Source: Diprion similis
Lineage: Eukaryota; Arthropoda; Insecta; Hymenoptera; Diprionidae
Length of the DNA stretch: 64,000 nucleotides
Assembly: GCF_021155765.1 (NCBI RefSeq)
Contig: NC_060107.1
Location: 11,580,501 to 11,644,500, forward strand
Direction: 5' to 3'
Shown here: positions 1-12,321 of the stretch, in pieces
Layout: every line of letters begins with the position of its first letter
Position numbering within the stretch: position 1 is the first letter of the stretch
Notes under the pieces: generated by a model
Seen by the model: only the letters and a program-made list of their open reading frames with translations
The model's database searches: none
What the model was told of the DNA's origin: nothing
Made by a program: the position numbers and the translations under genes

Positions 1-1164
1 CACAGTCACAGAGTCTTCACTGAACATTAAGCAACTGCAACTCACCATGAGTCTTAGTAATTTAAATTCCCTCATCCGTAACCCTCCAAATTTACATAAA
101 TCCTAGAAAAAAATCTTTGCTCATCTAAAATCTTTTAAAGAAGAAACAATGGAAAAGTAACTGAAGTTTTTGACTTCATTTTTCTTGTAGAATGTCAAAA
201 ATACTGAAAGTCACCGGTGGTAATGGTAATGGTTATAAATTGCAAGATAAAACGGAACTGCAGAAATCAGTACTTCCTTGATTTCTTATTGTTATTAAAA
301 TACGCGAAAACATTGCTCAGCTCATTCAGAGGGCTTAAAAAGTTTCCGGTCAAGAAACGTCGCGAGTATCCCGTAGATCTCGATATCCTGGGGGAATCAG
401 GAAGGTCATAAGCTCGTCCATGATGTCATCGGATCGTCTTTAAGTTTATACCGTGCCAGTTTGGCCCTCGCGATTAGGTTGGGCTAGAGTGAGGCGAGGT
501 TTCCTTATTGCCTGCAGCGTCGTATCGGTATAATGAGTCCTGCAGGACCCTGATGAAACCGTGAAACCGAGTCCGCCTCGTGCTTCATGCATACAGTTTC
601 CCACTTTCGTGCATTATGTATGAAATGAGACGCGGTTGCATAAATCTAAACTTCTTGCATAAACTGATAAGCAGCGCCATCTGGAGCTGCGCGCAACGCG
701 TCTTGGGTAGCTTGCAATCCGCTGCTGCGATAAAGGCAAGTCCGAGGTGCCTCGTAATAAAAGTCAGTATTAAACGATGTTGGAAAATCAGTGAAACCAA
801 TAGTAAGGAAAAAATTTTCAAAAATTTATTAACGTTTATTCGAACGTTTACCACGAATTTCCAGTAGTCTTGTTGGAATTTCTGGAACGGATTTGTGTTC
901 TTTCGAAAATTTATTTTGTGGGAAAAAACTGAAAACTTTTCAAATAATGTCAAGATTTTTTTTGTACAACTGCCAAAATTAATTTTCTGTATGAAAATGA
1001 AGCTTTTACAATTCGGTTAAATTTCTGTAAATATCGTAATTTTGTACGAAATATATTGAAAATTAATCAAACTTCACATATTCGTCGCCACTCTGTTTTC
1101 AATCATCAGGAATCTCTTCTGCTGATCATTTGCAATGTCGATTGTTTATACAATATACGTATAT

Positions 1165-1167
<3 letters not shown>
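1..1167. other. No gene recognised
   Basis: AT-rich sequence with only short overlapping open frames on both strands. A frame ending near 410 has a protein-like tail rich in Lys and Arg, preceded by a possible acceptor near 190, but nothing else supports an exon. I see no repeat or RNA gene here. Confidence 0.5.

Positions 1168-1222
<55 letters not shown>
1168..1222. repeat. (TA)n microsatellite, 55 bp
   Basis: Uninterrupted alternating TA. It produces artificial Tyr-Ile open frames on both strands, which are not genes. Confidence 0.97.
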
Positions 1223-1224
<2 letters not shown>

Positions 1225-4200
1225 GCTAGAATGGCCTGCTGGCAGACAGGATGTGTACAAGGGTAGATTAATGTATCGGAGTGATGGAATGGATGCATCG
1301 TTGAATGCGTTAATAGTAATCTCGATGAATTTATCCAGTTGACTTAATGGAATGGTATATCGTGGACCGTATTGGATCCCACACTCAATTATATAGCTGA
1401 GCAAACGCAATAGATTTTCATCCCCGACTCAAAACACTATTTTAATATCACAAATTTTGATTGGGAAATTTTGGGATTGCAAGTCTCGTAGTGGTGAATG
1501 TAGAAGTATGAAAAGTTCGAAAAAGAGACTCCACCGGTGGCTCAAAATGAAGCCGAAAAACAGCGAATTGAAGTCAAGTCTGACAATTGCATTCATGTTC
1601 AATAAAATCTGAAGCTACATGTCCGAACTTGAAGAGAGTGAATGAATCTTGATCTTAACATCGCCTTCTTCTTTTGGTTTCCTTTAATTTGAGGTGCGTT
1701 GAACGGAGATGGGGAGGAAAGAGAATTGCAAGAAAGAAGCTACGGGTTGTTTGTGCTTTGTTGACTTGACAAATATTCCTCGGAGTAATGGAAAAACAGA
1801 GGAGCGGAGAACGAGTAAGTGTGCCCTGCAGCACCGGCGACATTTCTGTACCAACCTATAGATACGGATAACGGATAAGTAACTCAAGGTATACAATACG
1901 AGTTGCTGAGAAAACACTCCAACATTTTTCTTCCGATGGAAAAAGGTCTCGTGTTTCGGCCGTCTTGCTCATCAGAAACGCTACAGTGGCTCATACCTTG
2001 TCCAATTAATTGCCTCTTCGTTATGGCTCGAAACAATTCACACAAAATAGGTTTCATTGCTAGACTTTACCAAGTTTTCCACTCGGCGTATTTATTTACC
2101 GGAAATATTCGCAAGTTATTAACGCTGGAAATAGCGCAAAACTTTTCTTTTGAATTAAATAAAAAAGGAGCAAAGAATTGGTTGCGTAATAAATATATTC
2201 AATCTTGAAACAAACATTCAATATCTTGCAATATCACAGCACTCATGCTGTTCGATCATTTTTCATTGACAGAATTCAAGCTGAGACGAGTCAAGTGACT
2301 GTGCCAGTAGAGCGGAAAAGTAATATTTACGATTCAAATAAAAAATCAGTTGAAAAAAAATCTCATTACCAATAATTCCTGTTCAATTGGAATGGAAAAC
2401 TGTGATATCTTTCACGAACCCTGAGATTGTTTCCTAAGGGGACTTCGAGGTGAAACTGTTTTTGCATATTCGGAGGGTCGATTGGTTAAATCAATCAACT
2501 TAAGCACCCGAATCATTGGATACAGTGAAACTAGTCAATAAACGACAGGACAAAGAAGAAAGGATTCTGATCCAGAAAAGGCGAGACGATTCGATTCCTA
2601 AGTTTTTGTTGGCATCGTGGACGTCTTGCGTAAAAGTAAAATAGTGGAATTGGTGACAGCGGTGGGATTTTGGTGGTAACAATTCTGCCGAACAGAAACG
2701 ATGTTAATTGAAACTTTAGGAGACGCGTTGAAATTAACGTAATTACGATCTGCTGTCGGTGGCGTTGTTCACCAGTTGCGGTTGTATCGAGAGTCCGGAG
2801 GGACGACGAGGCACGCGTGGTTTTGTATTTGCATGTTCCGTTATACCGTTGGTCCCACTGCTGCTGCCACCACTGTGTGCACACCTTCACATTTATGTTT
2901 TATTTGCTCAACAGCGGTGAGAATTCCTGCTGGTGTAAAGTGTCATTTCATGCCAGTTGTGAAAAGTTTGGGTGACGCTCTGGGTTAATTCGGACAGTTG
3001 TAGCTGAAAATTTGGCAACGTGGGATCGATATCAAAAAATAAAATCTGTCGATCCATACTTGTGGGGGGTGAGGAAAGATTAACGAAAGGTTCAGATAAG
3101 TTGATGTTTGTGTCACTCCTGAAACAACGTTTCATATTGGTTATACCAATATTTGAAATGATGTCGTTACCGTCAAAAATGCATATTAGTAGAAAAACGG
3201 TGTATAATATTTTTTTTTTTTCTTTTTTTTTTCACTGACTCTGGAAATGATCAAAACGTGTAATTTAATCGAAATTAAGCTTTTGAAAATATGAAGGCAA
3301 ACTATCGTGTATTACGCAGATTTCACTTTTTTTCGTTAATAGGTACATAAAAAAAGGTCAAAACAGAAGATCGTAAGAACCATTTTTTTTTCTGCAATCG
3401 GTCTAGAAACTATTGGAACGCATAGATAAATCAAAGTCTGAAAAAAACAGAAATCTGATAAAAAAAATTTCGAAGATAAAGACAGAAGAGCGTAACCGTC
3501 AATTTTTTTTTCTTCGAAATCGTCTGAACACTGGGTATACGCATAAAGAATTTTATCTGAAATCGATCGGGTATTAAATTTAGTTTAAAGACATGTCTTT
3601 CTTCTGTATAAACCTGAATTTGGAGTAATATCATTGTTCAAAGTATTTTTCTGTTGCAAAAACAGTTTCAAAAATGGTAAGAAATTATGCTCTTTTGTTT
3701 AAAAACCTCTAAAAAATGTAATCATCAATTTTTTGGGAGAAGTTAAGTTCATGTACAAGAAAGGCGCGTCCTCAAAGTAAATTTGAAGCCCTTTTGAATT
3801 CAGATAAAAACTGTGGCCTCCAGAATATACCCAAACAGCTACGTCTGTTGATGACCTCCGATGGGTGGCAGCTGATATCTTCCCTATTTTCGGAGGAAAT
3901 GCTTGAAAATATGACGATATTTATTTGAATATATGTATAAAATGTCCTCAAAGTTTCAATAAATTACGTACATTCCTTTCTTGTCAAAAAAAAAAAAATC
4001 ACGAAATCACTAAAAGATCGAAGTTTTAATTTTGTTCTTAACTAAACTGTTATTCAGTTTCAATGTTTCTGATCATATTCTAATGTTTTAGGCCGTGATA
4101 CGATAAAAAAAAATATACGACCCTTTGCCTTTTTCAAAAGCGAAAGGTTGTAAGGTGGTACTTACGACCTTCTGCTATTAGACACGCGATATGGTGGGTT

Positions 4201-4327
4201 TAGAAAAATTTATAAAAAAACGTCAAGGACGTGTGATACATGCGGTCACAATTGACAATTATTCTTTATTTACTCGGTTAGAATTTACTCAATTTCCATA
4301 AATATCTAACCATTCGTTTGTTTGCAG
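1223..4327. other. Intergenic, no gene recognised
   Basis: About 3.1 kb with scattered short frames on both strands and several A or T tracts (for example near 3210-3230 and 3987-3998). None of the frames has a recognisable domain, a flanking splice pattern or a paralogue elsewhere in the window. The last 150 bases lead into the transporter relic and may be decayed upstream sequence of that unit. Confidence 0.5.
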
Positions 4328-4500
4328 CATCGTGTCTTATACTGGATTCATCCATTTGTGTCATTTGGTTCAGCATCGACTTCCTACGGTTTTTTAAATC
4401 GATCAGTTTCGTATCGAAGATCATTTTTTACATACGCAGTGCACTTTTAGCTGCAATTTGCGCCAATACTTGTCAAATTTCTTCGTGTTGTTTGAAATAG
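4328..4500 (+). pseudogene. Relic of an MFS transporter second exon (5' part)
   Basis: A pyrimidine-rich acceptor ending in CAG at 4325-4327 is followed by a frame that aligns with the start of gene 1's second exon. The residues read S-C-L-I-L-D-S-S-I where gene 1 has S-A-L-I-L-G-S-P-I, and the acceptor phase is the same (the first two bases complete an Ala codon). The similarity continues weakly to A-L-L-A-A-I-C-A-N, the counterpart of A-I-L-G-A-V-H-A-D before the GRK loop, and ends at a TAG (4498-4500). No first coding exon is visible upstream and the other nine-tenths of the transporter is missing. This is most simply an old, truncated member of the tandem cluster. Confidence 0.62.
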
Positions 4501-4582
4501 CTTCCTACATTCATTAGAAAAAAAAAATAGAACATTTTTCATCATCTCATCATTTCAATCATCTCTTGGAGGGTTGCTCCAA

Positions 4583-4606
4583 TTTTTTTTTTTTTTTTTT
4601 TTTTTT
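4583..4606. repeat. Poly-T tract, 24 bp
   Basis: Homopolymer directly downstream of the transporter relic. Confidence 0.95.
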
Positions 4607-5299
4607 GATGCAATTATGGCAATATAATGATGAATTTGTTCAAGATAGATCAAAACAACTTGTGCTCAAAAGTCACAAAAAATAATTATCAGCTCAGGAG
4701 TCGGTCGGGTTTATTCATTATGCGTTGTTCGTCAATTTTTCTGTCTTCCTCAGAATATTTCCAACATCTTCACCACACTTCTAGGCTAGCTTTATATGGC
4801 ACGGTGGTTTTTATAATGAGATGTTAAAATCACAACAGTTGAATGATTCGCTCAGCCATTTGTTGCTTTTTGAAAGACTCGATTTTTTATTTCAAATAGA
4901 ATATCACGGATCGTAGAACTCGTGGATGTTCCCATTTATTTCCGGGTTTAGTGTGTCACCAGTAAAGGTCTGCACCTGGTAGTGATGTGAATTCTAGAGG
5001 CTCTGATCATTTTTCACGTGGTTCTGGTACGTCGGGTATTCCATCATACACGTAATAGTTTTTCCGTCACCCCTTAATTTAGCTGCAATTGCACTATTTA
5101 ATATTTATTTATTTAAAAAACTCGGGGTTCTCAGTCTGACTGCTTCTCGCTTATCAGCATCTTACTGCATCTCGCTTATCCAATGCACTGACTCGACTGG
5201 ATCGATATAGGATTCTCTCAGAGAAGTAGCGGGGATGTAAACCTGCCAAGCTATTGGCCACGCAGGCGCAAAGGATTTAATGTGCTGCGTTCAATGTCA

Positions 5300-5464
5300 G
5301 AAAAGGACTACGCATCTCTCGCAAGCTGGCAAGGTCTGATCATCAAACGAGAATAACCTTTTCTATTTCGCATCGTGAAGTGAAAGAGACTTCAGCAAAT
5401 CGACCAAGATTTGTTTCATCATTGCGTGTTCGTTAGGGGAAAAGGAGACTAACTAAGTGGCCAG
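5300..5464 (+). promoter_or_regulatory. Decayed copy of the unit promoter / non-coding first exon
   Basis: This stretch aligns with 15460-15597 and 21850-21994, the candidate first exons of genes B and C. Shared landmarks in order are the CTGATCA block, an ATAACCTT block, TCGACCAAG, and the donor. The donor reads CAG|GTCAGT here instead of CTG|GTAAGT in B and C. The sequence past the donor (CACGTGTCATTTC-like) is also shared, in altered form. By position it could serve gene 1 at 8742. Transcription is inferred from conservation and the donor, not seen. Confidence 0.45.
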
Positions 5465-6345
5465 GTCAGTTTTGTGTCCCTCTTGAAATACGTGTATCAT
5501 TTCTGCCAGACGTATATTTGGTGCTTCATCATTCGCTGGATCATGGCTTCGAAATCATTCTGTGCATCACTCTCAACTGTAGGGTTCTTTGCTGCGATAT
5601 TTAATGGTGGCTTATTCCGCTTAAACGACGTTATCCAGAAATCAAAAATTGGTAGAATTCATATCAACAGTTTACCATAGTGGCCGCCATCTTTGTTAGT
5701 CGATGTCAGGTCAGGGGCGTACATATGTTCAAAATCATTCATGGTGCCTATGGGGTTCCAAATTTCGGAAATTTTGTTTCACGAGAACATGTGCAGAACA
5801 TCAATTCTTTGGTAGCAACAGAAGTTGATATCTTATTTTTTGCATAATTCTTTGAAAATCCCTTTTTGTTAAACTGAGTTTGGAAGATGGATTTGATTTT
5901 CAGAAGCTGAATTTATGAATATTCAAAAAAATATTTTTGATCACATTTTTTTATGATTCCCTTGCATTATTTTATACGATAAAGGTCAGAAATGTGATTG
6001 GACGTTGTGCTGCAAATGTGAACGATTGTTCTCCGGGTAGACCTCCAGTACATGTGCACCGGGTGTGCACGAATCAAGATTCAAAAGTGTGTAAAACGTT
6101 TGTGGACCAGGTTCAAAATGCTCGTGAAATGTTCTCCAATATTGCAAAAAACTTCACGAAGCGTGTGGATACTTCCCAAATACCTCTCAGACATCTTATT
6201 GCGCATTCCATTTTCGTCAGGGTCCGATCGTAAATCCCGCCTTCTACCCGCAACCCATGCAACTTCGAATGTACTCAAATGTTACAGGGATTGAGGAGAA
6301 TATCGTCGAATCAGTGGAAAATGTCGAAGATATAAAGAAAATTCT
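5465..6345. other. Unit-derived intergenic sequence, no gene
   Basis: The first 100 bases still resemble the sequence following the first-exon donor in units B and C. Beyond that, I see short frames only, for example at 5937-6233, with no domain and no paralogue. Confidence 0.45.
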
Positions 6346-6367
6346 CCCCCCCCCCCCCCCCCCCCCC
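6346..6367. repeat. Poly-C tract, 22 bp
   Basis: An uninterrupted run of C on the + strand, unusual in an AT-rich region. The length is liable to sequencing and assembly error. Confidence 0.95.
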
Positions 6368-6979
6368 ATAGCAGAAAAACTCAGTTATTGGCTGAATTTT
6401 TTCATTTATTTTTTTTATTTTATACGTTTTAAAATTATATACAATATTTCACGGGGGCCAATAAAATTTTTTACCATGTTTGTTACGAATATAGAATAGA
6501 TCGTGATGATTGACAGATTTTTTTAATGTCTCTGGGACTGAAAAAAAAAAGGTAGAAACCAGAATATGCCAAAATCCAATGTTATTCTAATGGGGTTCAT
6601 GCTTACAGGCACCCTTTCCCGTTGGAATAGGGATCCGGTTGAGCTCATAATATTTTTGAATTTATTTGGAACACAAATTAAGGGATGAATGAAAAAAAAA
6701 GTGTGTTAAGGGGCAGTCTAATGTACATATGTCATCAATTTCATCGTCCGACGATATTTTGAGAACGAGTTACCGGATTTCAATAATTTTAGTCTCACCC
6801 GACGTGGCCCTTCCAAACTTAGAACTGATTAGATTTTGGCTTTAATTAATTAATAATTTAATTGGTTCAGTATTTTGTGGATTATTTGAATAACAAACTT
6901 CCAGGAAATTAAATAAAAATGATATCCTGATATTGGAGAAATGGATTTGAATAAAAATTGGTACCGTAATGTCTCTTTG

Positions 6980-7390
6980 GTCACTAATCACGAATCTAAA
7001 GTCAAATTTGAAAAATTTCAATTTGACCCGTTCAATGGCCTTCAAAAAAAGAAGAAAAAAAACATTTGAATTTCTAAGAAAATTGCTATTCGAAGTTTTG
7101 TTCCATGGCTGATCACGAATCTAAGGTCAAATTTTTGAAAACCAAAATAGGGAATCCAATATGGTAGAAAATAAAAAAATAAAAATTTAGATTTTGCTGT
7201 GAATTAGTAGGTGGAGGTTTTTTGGGTTACCGAGAACGAATCCAGAGTCAGACTTCCAAAACTTATAATGGTGTATCCATTATAGTATAATATGGTATCT
7301 AAGGGCTTCAAAATCGTTAATCACGAATCCGAATCTGTAGTTCGAAATTCGAATTGGATATTATCTTTTTTCTCTTTATAAACTTGGAAT
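6980..7390. repeat. Dispersed CCAATATGG repeat family, locus 1
   Basis: Four loosely spaced, diverged iterations of a phrase resembling ATCACGAATCTAAAGTCAAA followed by an A-rich stretch (starting near 6980, 7108, 7230 and 7316), with GAATCCAATATGG at about 7152-7164. The same phrase and core occur at 11362-11450, 31741-31935 and 56860-57175, so this is a dispersed non-coding repeat. Confidence 0.6.
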
Positions 7391-8192
7391 CTGCAGTGTG
7401 AGAACGGGAACTTCAAGGACTCGCTCATGGCCAGCCTAAAGCTGCAGAGATGACACTTTTTTTCACATCTTATTAATAGAAATGAATCTTCCGATCATTG
7501 CCATATCATGGTTACAACAAAATCGCGAAAAATGTTTTTAAAAATAATTCAACAAAAAACATGCTACATGCCTAAGTTTTATTTATTAGAAATAAGTATT
7601 TTCCTCGTACTTTTACCTGCAAAAAGGAATACTGGAAATAGGATGAACATTTTAAGGTTCAGACGATTTCAGTAAAACCCAATTCCCATAAGATTATTAC
7701 AGGGTTTTTTGTGCTCGGCTGGGGCTCGGCCTCACCAGTTCAGCGTCGAGCGGAAAAGTTAATAGTGGCGCCATCTTATATCATGGATTTCCGCGGTGAA
7801 AGATCTGAGTATACGAAGCTCAACCAAGGCAGGAGTTGCAGTTAATGTATTCGTGCTATTGTTTTGTTGTAGGTGAAATAGATTTTAGCGGTATCTAAGT
7901 ATCTAATAGTAAGTGCCGTGAATCGTTAAACAAGAGATATGCTATCGCGGTCGTATCAGCGGCAGCCATGTTGATATTGTGAGTGTTTGAATGTGTGTCA
8001 GCTGCGTAAACGGAATATTTTGTAATTATTTTTCTCATTACTTTCCACTTAATTATGATATGCAGCTGCTGTTTCACCCACAAAACTTTTGAATAATGAA
8101 AATACGTTGGAGAGTTTTTTTTCAGAATTGTGGATAGAATGGTGCTGTTAAGCCGTTTTTTGCGATTGAGATACGTGGACTTTGATATTTAG
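7391..8192. other. Intergenic, no gene recognised
   Basis: About 800 bases with no supported gene. A GC-richer patch near 7700-7830 contains short frames but no domain. Confidence 0.5.
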
Positions 8193-8220
8193 ATATATAT
8201 ATATATATATATATATATAT
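8193..8220. repeat. (AT)n microsatellite, 28 bp
   Basis: Uninterrupted AT dinucleotide run upstream of gene 1. Confidence 0.95.
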
Positions 8221-8461
8221 TCGAAATCGATCAGGGCACCCCCTTAAATCGCCATCGAGTCACTTGCAACGCTGATTCGGTTGCACATTCTGTTTAATCT
8301 ACTGCAGATTTCTTGAGCTTTACGATACTGAACACAGAACTCATTGAACAATGATTCTACAATTTAATGCAATGACGTAGAATTTGGGTCACGAAATTCT
8401 CGTTTCATTCGATTTTTCATATTCTAATCTTTCAAATATGAATTGAAAAACAATCTGGAAC

Positions 8462-8487
8462 TTTTTTTTTTTTTTTTTTTTTTTTTT
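8462..8487. repeat. Poly-T tract, 26 bp
   Basis: Homopolymer about 255 bp upstream of gene 1's first coding exon. Just after it (8545-8625) lies sequence resembling the 95-nt leader exon of units B and C (a GACTTCGTG...GTGACTGTT pattern), but the GTAAGT donor seen in B and C has become an AAGTTT sequence without the GT. Confidence 0.85.
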
Positions 8488-8741
8488 GAGGTATAAAAAT
8501 TTTGCTTCACAAAAGATCAAAGAAAAAAAAAGAGAGAAATCCTGAAAGGCTGAGAGTAAAGGGGAGAAAAAAAATGGACTTCGTGTCCTAGATGTGACTG
8601 TTATTATTCGACAAGTTTGGTGCTATTTTCGATTCTAGATTATCAAATTTTCATCCCAAAAAATTGATCCTACACGTTTCCCAACAATAATTTCGTACAG
8701 TAATATTGAAAATATGTGTTTTTCAGGCGTTCACATACAAA

Positions 8742-10272
8742 ATGGAATCGAACGGCTTTGTCTGGCTCTTACAGCGGAGACAGTGCCTGGTAGTTTGCGG
8801 TGGGTTTCCAGCAATACGTAAATTGTTTGATTCGTTCGTGCGAATTGGCTTCACCATAAAATCACTCAACTTTCTTAGGATTAAACGAGTATCGAGTAAT
8901 TGACATCCATTAAATTTAATTTTTGAGTACCCAAGTACAGGTCAATCCTTTCCTTGTTGCAGCATCAGCTTTGATATTGGGTTCACCAATCGGCCTTTTT
9001 TTCTGCGACCAAGACTTGACGATGACTTACGGTATCAGCCTCATGTTAGAAACTGGCCTGATAATAATTGGTGCGATTCTTGGAGCAGTCCATGCGGATA
9101 CTAAAGGACGCAGGTGATCTATGATGGCGTCATCATTATTCCTGATATTTCAAATCGCCTGCTATACCTGTTTACACTTCGGAGCACCAGACGTGACTGC
9201 GATTGTGATCATAATTAAAATTGGTTTGGGCTTTACAAGCGTTGTCGTACTTACTTGGATTTCGGAAATCACCAGCACCAACATACGTCAAATGGCAATG
9301 GTGCTTCCACTGTCAATTTACTCCGTCGCAATATTCATTTGGACCTTTGCACTTGAACTATCGGAACTGAATTTCAGGAAGTTTAATTTTTTATCTGGTG
9401 TTTGCGCTTTGATCCTGTTCACATGTCACACGCTGGTAATACTAAACTGTCCTGAGTCCCCCTATTACTTAAACTGGATGGAACGGTACGAGGAAACAGA
9501 ACAGTCACTGGAATTTTACACAGGATACAGGCACGTCAGAATAGCAGAAGATACTCCGCAAGCCATCGACATTCTCCTAATGAATGGGTGTGTGCAACGA
9601 TGGCGAGAAAAATTCAGAGAAATTTTTAAAACGGAAAATCTTCAAAGACTGGGAATTATTTGTTTTCTTATATTAGTCAAATGGTCCACGAAGCAATCTT
9701 ACAGTGAGTTATTGCTTACGAAAGTTGCCATGAACATTCCGGTTTCCTTGAATTTTGTTCTACTCTTGCCATTAGCGGGGTTCAGTATCTTCCTAATGCT
9801 ATCGATCAATCTATTCGCAAGAAGAAGATCTCTGTTGGTGGTAACTATAATAAGTTTGACAGTTTCTGTGATTATGATTAACATACCTGTGGATGAGGGT
9901 TCTCCACTACTTGCGGTATTGATTTTCGTGAAATACTCAATTCACTACATTTTTGTCAGTGTCATTTTGTGCTGCGCAGGAGTATCATTTCCAACTAACA
10001 TCAGGGCCCTTTTCATTGCTTTAGTTATGAGCTTAGAGGCGTTGATAAGGAACACATTTTTCTGGATCGGGTCTCTGATCGAGAAAGAGAGCATATGGAT
10101 CTATAGCTACGAATTAATTACAGCTAAAGCTTGCATTGACATTGGGTCACTTGTTGTTGCTGGTGTTTTAGTCGTGATCTTCATTCCAAAAACCATTGAG
10201 GTGCAGTCTGATGGTATGTTGAAAAATTACGCGGTTGCCTCGACGGGAGATTTAGAATTGTTGAGACTGTAG
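8742..10272 (+). pseudogene. Gene 1: full-length MFS sugar-porter-like transporter with one in-frame stop
   Basis: Structure is join(8742..8799, 8963..10272). Exon 1 begins at ATG 8742 just after an acceptor (CAG 8724-8726) and ends in phase 1 at a weak GTGGGT donor. The second-exon acceptor is CAG 8960-8962. The 456-codon frame aligns end to end with genes B, C and 4: a GRR loop after the second membrane span, an S-E-I-T-S-T-N-I-R loop, C-P-E-S-P-Y-Y-L after the sixth span, and I-P-K-T at the C-terminus. Codon 71 (9115-9117) is TGA, inside the GRKR-T loop where gene 4 has AGA (Arg). Frame resumes at once with M-M-A-S-S. No other stop or frameshift is present, so inactivation is recent, or the stop is read through, or it is a sequencing error. 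If untranslatable, only a 70-residue stub or a reinitiated product from 9121 would be made. Confidence 0.8.
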
Positions 10273-11361
10273 CGAAAATATCACTCTGGTTCTCTTGATG
10301 ACAAAATATTCTCAAATTTGCATAACAGAGAGAACTTTCGTCGGCGTGATGACTTTGTGGATCGGTAAACTAGCGAATAATTATTATTTCTGTATTTTTT
10401 TAGAGACGTCTGAAAAGTTATAAAATTGAACGGGACGACGTATTGAAAAATTGATACTATAACTTTTCTCTGCCGTTATTTGTAAAGGATGAGAAGAAAT
10501 TACAGATTAAGCTTGATTCGATAACTTACAGCTTTAATGTGTTCTTGGCGGTTAATAAATTCTTTGTCGACCTGAAAAGGACTTTCAACACACGTTTTAC
10601 TATAATGTATTTATTTTCGCAGACATAGAAGTGAGGTATCATTACTCTAGTACGTCATTCATATTGTACCGATTACTTTATAAGAATTCAAACCTCAGAG
10701 ATAAAAATTCTTCCAACGATCTTTGCACACTGCTCAAACCGTATATTTCTGGTCGAAGAACATTAAATTTAAGATAAATAATACTAGCATTGAATAACGT
10801 AAGATAAAAATTATTCTTTCTAAGTGTAATCTATTTGTACCAAATACTGAACAAGTCTGGGGAATAAAAATATTTTCTGCAAACGACAACTGAAATTAAT
10901 CTGATAACCAGCTAAACCTATATCAACCTTCCTGGAAAGATACTTTCACTATAAGACTCGTAAATGAGGTTAAAGTTTAGCGAAAAAATAATTTGGTATT
11001 CGTTTTTGCTGTTCGTTTTTCATCGAAATCCAAGCGACACGTATATTTCTTCTGATCGGCGGATAAACGGTTTAAAGAGGTGAAATTAACCCCCAAAGTT
11101 GGGCACTCTCAGTGGCAGTTTCGCTATTTCGCGTGTTTCCAGTTGAGATATTTGAATGAAACCAATTGGAGGATAATTCTCGTGGCGACTAATGAAAAAT
11201 TCATTTTGACCGATTACGACAGGGTTAAATGGTAGAAAATTATAAGGGTACAAAGTTACAAACTATTTATAACCTCGGTAAATCTCGTAATTTGAATGCA
11301 ATTAATTAATCCTTTGAAGCATACATTTTTCCTCACTATCAAATTCCTTGAAACTGGGTAA
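10273..11361. other. Downstream region of gene 1, no gene recognised
   Basis: AT-rich sequence with only very short open frames. An AATAAA at about 10863 could be a polyadenylation signal, but it is far from the stop codon. I do not find the signal-peptide exon or the 94-bp block that follow units A, B and C. Confidence 0.45.
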
Positions 11362-11450
11362 ACCAGTGTTTTCAGGATCGCTAAAAACGAATCCGATCTC
11401 AGAATTTCAAACTTTAAGATGGCGGATCCAATATGGTGGACTGAAGACGT
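11362..11450. repeat. Dispersed CCAATATGG repeat family, locus 2
   Basis: Contains AACGAATCCGATCTCAGAAT, then an AAGATGGCGGATCCAATATGG core and a GACTGAA tail. It matches the loci at 31741-31935 and 56860-57175. Confidence 0.7.
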
Positions 11451-11520
11451 AACAATTATAATTTTCCAGATTCCTGTACTTCCAATTTTGATTTCGCAAA
11501 TATTCCTCGAGCACGATTGG

Positions 11521-12321
11521 ATCTACCTCTTCATCTCTCATTTCACGATCAGTGGGCAAAACTTTAGTTCTTTATCACTGCATGGATAAAAAATTCAAAA
11601 TGATATTCAGTATGAAAATGATCGGTGATATTCTTTCCTGTAATATTATTTCATATCCTCTTATTCCGTAAAAATTAATCATCCAGGGGACAAACATGCG
11701 TCGAATTCACAGTTACCGTGTACACAGGCCTCAGACGTAACGTCCACGAGTGGCGTTGCTGTCCCTTAAGCTGTTCACATTCCACGTAGATAACTGTATC
11801 TTTGCAGTCGTCAGTATTCTAAAAGGCAAACCATTGGCAAGGCAAAGCAAGGAGGTCGAAAGCCCAGGAAGGGAAACCTTAAAGAGAGTCGACTTCGTGC
11901 CTCAGAGGTGACTGTTGGAATTCCATGACGTCACTTCTTTTTTTAATTATTTTCATTCGGGGAGTGCCAATGTGAAAGTAGTAGATAATGATCGTTTTAT
12001 TTAATGTTTCCTTGTGAATAAACAAATGGTCGGAACAGAGCGAACCAAATCGCGCTCGAAAACAGCAGGATCCCGCTTCGGAGGACAAAATAGTTTACTG
12101 AAATATCGTAAAAATTGACTTTTGTAGGTCCGGTCCACTGGAGCTCTGCGAAAGACAAGAGTTACTCTAGTTATAATGAAACAATCAATGCAATGATTAT
12201 TTTATGCTAGCATAAAACTATGTAAGCATTATCATTTTTCGTGCAATTTAGAATTGCTCCAATTTTCATTGGATTTCCAAAAAATTAAGTAAAGACAGAA
12301 TCTTCTTTAATAATTTAAATA
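11521..12321 (+). repeat. Unit A upstream segment, diverged tandem-unit copy
   Basis: 11521-11740 aligns with two separated pieces of the B promoter region. A CTCATCTC..CAGT phrase (15190s) is followed at once by sequence homologous to 15670-15790, so about 430 bp, including the whole candidate first exon, is missing here. 11880-11935 aligns with the 95-nt leader exon at 17368-17462, but its donor GTAAGT is GTCACT. 12120-12160 matches the CAGTGGAGCTC region at 17680. This is the 5' side of a crippled unit. Confidence 0.55.

Noticed and set aside
1126..1410. Tyr-Ile rich frames on both strands
   Set aside because: They are translations of the (TA)n microsatellite at 1168-1222.
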